Assembly (NCBI GenBank): GCA_029864065.1
Contig: JAOTUD010000137.1
Span: 1-7,128, forward strand
DNA length: 7,128 nucleotides
Reading direction: 5' to 3'
Source: Gammaproteobacteria bacterium
GTDB lineage: Bacteria; Pseudomonadota; Gammaproteobacteria; GCA-001735895
The notes beneath the pieces were generated by a model. It saw nothing but the letters and a program-made list of their open reading frames with translations, did not search any database and was not told the origin of the DNA. The position numbers and the translations under genes were made by a program. Below, piece after piece: positions 4,818-7,128 of the stretch; position 1 is the stretch's first letter; the number at the start of each line of letters is the position of its first letter.

Positions 4818-6287
4818 ATGAATGCGCAAAACATAATGGCCAGTGGTTTTAAAGGTCTGGTATCGACTGGCATGATCGCCATGCTGGTCGCCTGCGGCGG
4901 CGGCGGTGGCCGCAGCGATGATAACGCGGTAACTTCCGTACCCGTTGTTGCCCGGGGTGTCATCACCCAGTTAGGCAGTATCTGGGTAAACGGCGTCGAG
5001 TATGAGACACCGAATGGCAATTCCTATGCGAGCGATGACAGCATCAGTACCGTCGCCGATTACAAGGTCGGCCAGTTCGTCAGAATACGGGGCAGACGCA
5101 ATGCCAACGGTATTTCAGGTATCGCCGATGAGGTTGAATACGAAGCGGAGATCGAGGGAGCAGCCGATGGGAATGGCGATATCAACGGCGTCGTTATCAT
5201 GCGTACTCCGAATACCAACGCGCCTGGAATTCCAGATCCCCTGAGTAACGGAATCCGGTACGAAGTTTCCGGAATCTGGGTCAACGACACCACCATCGAA
5301 GCGACGTTCATCAAGGTAGACGACGATGGTGACGGCATCGATGAGATCAAGGGCTTTGTCCAGGCGGTGGTTCCAGGCATATCGCTCACCGTACATGGCG
5401 TTGTTTATAGCTATGGCGGTCCAACCGTTGTCTCGGCTGGCGACTTTGTCGAAGTTCACTTCACTGGCACGGTTGCTTCCATGGTCGAGTTCGAGGATGA
5501 ATTTAACGACGACAACGAAGGTCAGGAAGTCGAATTCGAGGGTGCGGTAAACCTGGACCCTGTAGATCTCGCAACCTGTCCTGCCGGTGCCGATTTTCTG
5601 ATCGACGCCACCTGCATCGACTGGGATTCGGTGCCCGCCAGCGGCTGGATGGATGGACTAGCGGATGAGTTGGATATGGTTTCGGGGATACGCGTCGAAG
5701 CGGAAGGCCACTTCAATGCGGCCGGTTTGTTAATCGCCGAAAAAATCAAGGGCCGTGGCAATCGGGTACGCGTCTCTGCAACCGTTGATGCAGGGAGTAT
5801 TGGTGCAGGTACTTTTACCGTATTCGATAGCATCGTCGCTGTCACCACGCAAGCTGGCTTAACCGAGTACGATAACCTGGCGAATTTCAACGCAATCACC
5901 GACAATGCCGGCCTCGAAATCAGGGGTATCCGCACCGGACCAGGCTCGATGCTGGCACTGCGCATCAAGGCTGAATCGGTTGCCGCGGACAAGCACAAAT
6001 TGCGTGCGGAAGTCGATGAAAATGGGGCGAATTCAGGCAACAGCACCATCACCGTGATGGGTGTCACCTCACAGGCCGGTTCAGGTACCGAACTGGAACT
6101 AAATGATGCCATTTTCACTGGAGGCCTCAACACATTCCTGGACTTGATCGACGATGACAATATCGTCAACACCACGAATGGCCCGCGCGACGTGGTCGAG
6201 ATGCGCTTCGACATCACCACGGGTGACGGTTCTAGCGTCGACCCATATGCCGCAGACGAGATTGAAATCGAGGAAGAAGACGACTAG
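4818..6287 (+). CDS. Acidic repeat lipoprotein with DUF5666-like modules
   Basis: The 489-residue protein begins with a lipoprotein signal peptide: hydrophobic about 14-25 and lipobox L23-V-A-C26 followed by GGGGG, so it should be lipid-anchored, probably in the outer membrane. The rest reads as tandem beta modules of the pattern 'G-x-v...v-n-G-v-x-y...vGqfVrirG...G...A-d-x-v', typical of DUF5666. Approximate modules are 45-111, 112-178, 178-238, 239-313, 317-386 and 395-484; boundaries are by eye, the first and fifth being clearest (for example GVITQLGSIWVNGVEYET at 47-64). An Asp-rich VDDDGDGIDE (167-176) resembles a calcium loop but lacks the residue-12 ligand. Cys254 and Cys266 could form a disulfide. 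The C terminus is strongly acidic (EIEIEEEDD). The function of DUF5666 proteins is unknown. The start is supported by GGAG at 4807-4810. The gene appears monocistronic: own promoter, intrinsic terminator after it. Confidence 0.85.
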   Translation: MNAQNIMASGFKGLVSTGMIAMLVACGGGGGRSDDNAVTSVPVVARGVITQLGSIWVNGVEYETPNGNSYASDDSISTVADYKVGQFVRIRGRRNANGISGIADEVEYEAEIEGAADGNGDINGVVIMRTPNTNAPGIPDPLSNGIRYEVSGIWVNDTTIEATFIKVDDDGDGIDEIKGFVQAVVPGISLTVHGVVYSYGGPTVVSAGDFVEVHFTGTVASMVEFEDEFNDDNEGQEVEFEGAVNLDPVDLATCPAGADFLIDATCIDWDSVPASGWMDGLADELDMVSGIRVEAEGHFNAAGLLIAEKIKGRGNRVRVSATVDAGSIGAGTFTVFDSIVAVTTQAGLTEYDNLANFNAITDNAGLEIRGIRTGPGSMLALRIKAESVAADKHKLRAEVDENGANSGNSTITVMGVTSQAGSGTELELNDAIFTGGLNTFLDLIDDDNIVNTTNGPRDVVEMRFDITTGDGSSVDPYAADEIEIEEEDD

Positions 6288-6300
6288 CAGCGAAGATATG

Positions 6301-6326
6301 GTCGGCGGCCTGCAGCGGCCGCCGAC
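6301..6326 (+). terminator. GC-rich hairpin after the lipoprotein gene
   Basis: GTCGGCGGCC (6301-6310) pairs perfectly with GGCCGCCGAC (6317-6326) around a 6-nt loop, starting 13 bp after the stop codon. Only TCCTTCCC follows, so it is a poor intrinsic terminator by itself. It may protect the mRNA 3' end or slow polymerase ahead of the terminator at 6369-6396. Confidence 0.55.
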
Positions 6327-6368
6327 TCCTTCCCATAGATCTCCCATAGCTCTGGCCGTTAGCCGACA

Positions 6369-6396
6369 TCCCCGCACCTGGTGCGGGATTTTTTAT
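6369..6396 (+). terminator. Rho-independent terminator of the lipoprotein gene
   Basis: CCCGCAC (6371-6377), CTG loop, GTGCGGG (6381-6387), then ATTTTTTATT. The 7-bp GC-rich stem plus T-run is a standard intrinsic terminator, about 80 nt after the lipoprotein stop codon. Confidence 0.85.
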
Positions 6397-6537
6397 TGCG
6401 CGGGAAAATAATGACGACGCCTATCAACTGCTTAATATTTGTAGACTTAATTTTATACCCGGGCTTTTCTCTATAAAAAAACCCTCTTCTACAGATGTTT
6501 ATATAAAAATTGGTGGAGAGAGGGATAGATTCGCCGC
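6397..6537. other. AT-rich intergenic stretch
   Basis: No supported gene. A 21-codon frame (6411-6476) with a weak GGGA upstream is the only candidate and is not convincing. CCCTCT near 6482 and AGAGGG near 6520 could pair over a long loop, which is weak. Confidence 0.4.
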
Positions 6538-6575
6538 GTCATCCCGGAAACCGCGCAGCGGTTATCCGGGATCTT
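6538..6575. repeat. REP-like palindromic element B
   Basis: An outer stem ATCCCGGA (6541-6548)/TCCGGGAT (6565-6572) and an inner stem AACCGC (6549-6554)/GCGGTT (6558-6563) are separated by a single bulged A at 6564, with a GCA loop. It is flanked by GTC on the left and CTT on the right, the same ends (GTCATCCC...GGGATCTT) as element A at 3723-3748, but with a longer, different core. It is probably a related member of a genome-wide intergenic repeat family. Confidence 0.8.
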
Positions 6576-6673
6576 GTAATGAGCCGACGATGACAGGCCT
6601 CAGTTTCGCTTTTCGCTGTAAAATTCGCCTGCCAGCGTCCTCGGGGCCTCCGAGCCGGAATCCATTTTCGTAG

Positions 6674-7114
6674 GTACTCGCCTTCGATGTTTATCTAGCC
6701 GAGCGGAACGACTTCCAGTTTTCCAGCCTGATGAAAAACGGGCATATCGAACTGACCAAGGCCGCGGTTACGGCGGTTGCCATCGTCACGCCCGCGATCA
6801 AACAAGGCATGTTGTACGCTAATATGCTCGATATGCACCAACCTTCAAATGCTCTGCATCCCGCAGTAGTAGACTGGATTAGCGGTAACTACAACTACAA
6901 GATGGGTGTCGCCAGAGTGAAGAAGCTTGGAGAATCCAAGTACAAGAACGAATTCCGCAACATGTCATTCGCGCCTCGTAATATCGTTTATGTACCCATT
7001 CCTAGCACTCGCCGGGGCCGTTACCGCCCCGGTTTTTTTTTGGAAAAATCCCAATCATGGTCAGGCCTGGTATTTGCCAAGCCGCGGAAAGTGTCCCGAA
7101 CCTGGCGTAACTAA
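6674..7114 (+). pseudogene. 3' remnant of an AioA/IdrA-like molybdopterin oxidoreductase (probable pseudogene)
   Basis: The open frame follows a stop at 6671-6673; the first ATG is 6731. Its residues resemble the extreme C terminus of the molybdopterin-dinucleotide-binding domain of arsenite-oxidase-type large subunits: 'AERNDF' (encoded near 6698-6715), 'VTPAIKQGMLYANM' (residues 19-32 from that ATG), then 'VDWISGNYNYKMGVARVKKLGES' spanning 47-69, which recalls the family's D-W/R...(P/N)YYK...W...(I/V)RK(V/L)G ending. These catalytic subunits are about 800 residues or more, so over 85% is absent. I find no Shine-Dalgarno or promoter. Similarity seems to end near residue 86. The frame then passes through an intrinsic terminator (7012-7041), so its last ~25 residues are not credible protein. 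TAT at 6989-6991 could be a mutated stop, but this is speculation. The family assignment is from memory of motifs, with moderate certainty; the remnant reading is more secure than the exact subfamily. Confidence 0.5.
7012..7041 (+). terminator. Strong Rho-independent terminator
   Basis: CCGGGGC (7012-7018) pairs with GCCCCGG (7026-7032) around a 7-nt loop and is followed by nine T residues (7033-7041). It lies about 20 bp after the end of the molybdoenzyme-like coding similarity, as expected for the original terminator of that gene or operon. Confidence 0.9.
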
Positions 7115-7128
7115 TCGTTGGCTTGCTG

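Noticed and set aside
5319..5348. Calcium-binding (EF-hand/dockerin) loop in the lipoprotein
   Set aside because: DDDGDGIDE has the alternating Asp pattern, but the twelfth-position acidic ligand is a Gly and there is no second loop.
5522..6220. 232-codon minus-strand frame inside the lipoprotein gene
   Set aside because: It is a Ser/Pro/Thr-rich shadow of a GC-biased coding strand; the plus strand has promoter, Shine-Dalgarno, lipobox and terminator.
6411..6476. 21-codon hydrophobic small frame (MTTPINCLIF...) with GGGA upstream
   Set aside because: Too short to judge, weak ribosome-binding site, no promoter directly before it, and just after a strong terminator.
6992..7114. C-terminal extension of the molybdoenzyme-like frame
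   Set aside because: It translates an intrinsic terminator and its T-run, so the residues are not credible protein sequence.

Overview
The window looks like a piece of a gammaproteobacterial chromosome. The clues are moderately high GC coding sequence, Shine-Dalgarno starts, outer-membrane and lipoprotein genes of Gram-negative type, an FNR/ANR-type box, and GTCATCCC...GGGATCTT palindromic repeats of the kind scattered through many proteobacterial genomes. No gene here fixes the genus. A SoxW-like thioredoxin and the remains of what looks like an AioA/IdrA-type molybdoenzyme hint at a sulfur- or redox-active lineage, but this is inference.

Left part (1-3102, + strand): first comes the 3' end of a gene for a protein built of nonapeptide repeats M-N/D-P-x-x-Y-x-x-x with a Gln/Pro-rich tail. 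It is followed by an exported SoxW-like thioredoxin with a CPFC active site, a TolC-family outer-membrane channel (GTG start), and a compact HlyD-type periplasmic adaptor only 12 bp downstream of the channel gene. Channel and adaptor form a clear two-gene unit. No inner-membrane pump (RND, ABC or MFS) follows.

Middle (3103-4222): a UspF/G-type universal stress protein has its own promoter region with a perfect TTGAT-N4-ATCAA box, which suggests oxygen- or redox-controlled expression. It converges on a small cupin gene on the minus strand. The gap between them holds three identical 20-bp tandem units followed by a complete palindromic (REP-like) hairpin.

Right part (4235-7128): about 500 bp without a recognisable gene lead to a near-consensus sigma-70 promoter whose -10 box is the centre of a perfect 20-bp palindrome, a good operator candidate. 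This promoter drives a 489-residue acidic lipoprotein with repeated DUF5666-like beta modules. Two hairpins follow, the second a clear intrinsic terminator. A second REP-like palindrome precedes a frame that resembles only the last ~100 residues of an arsenite/iodate-oxidoreductase-type molybdoenzyme, with no start signal and no proper stop. It runs through another strong intrinsic terminator and is best read as a pseudogene remnant.

No complete new system is evident. The most informative leads are the nonapeptide-repeat protein, the palindrome-covered promoter of the lipoprotein, the FNR-box/Usp pair, the orphan TolC-adaptor pair beside a SoxW-like thioredoxin, and the molybdoenzyme remnant.
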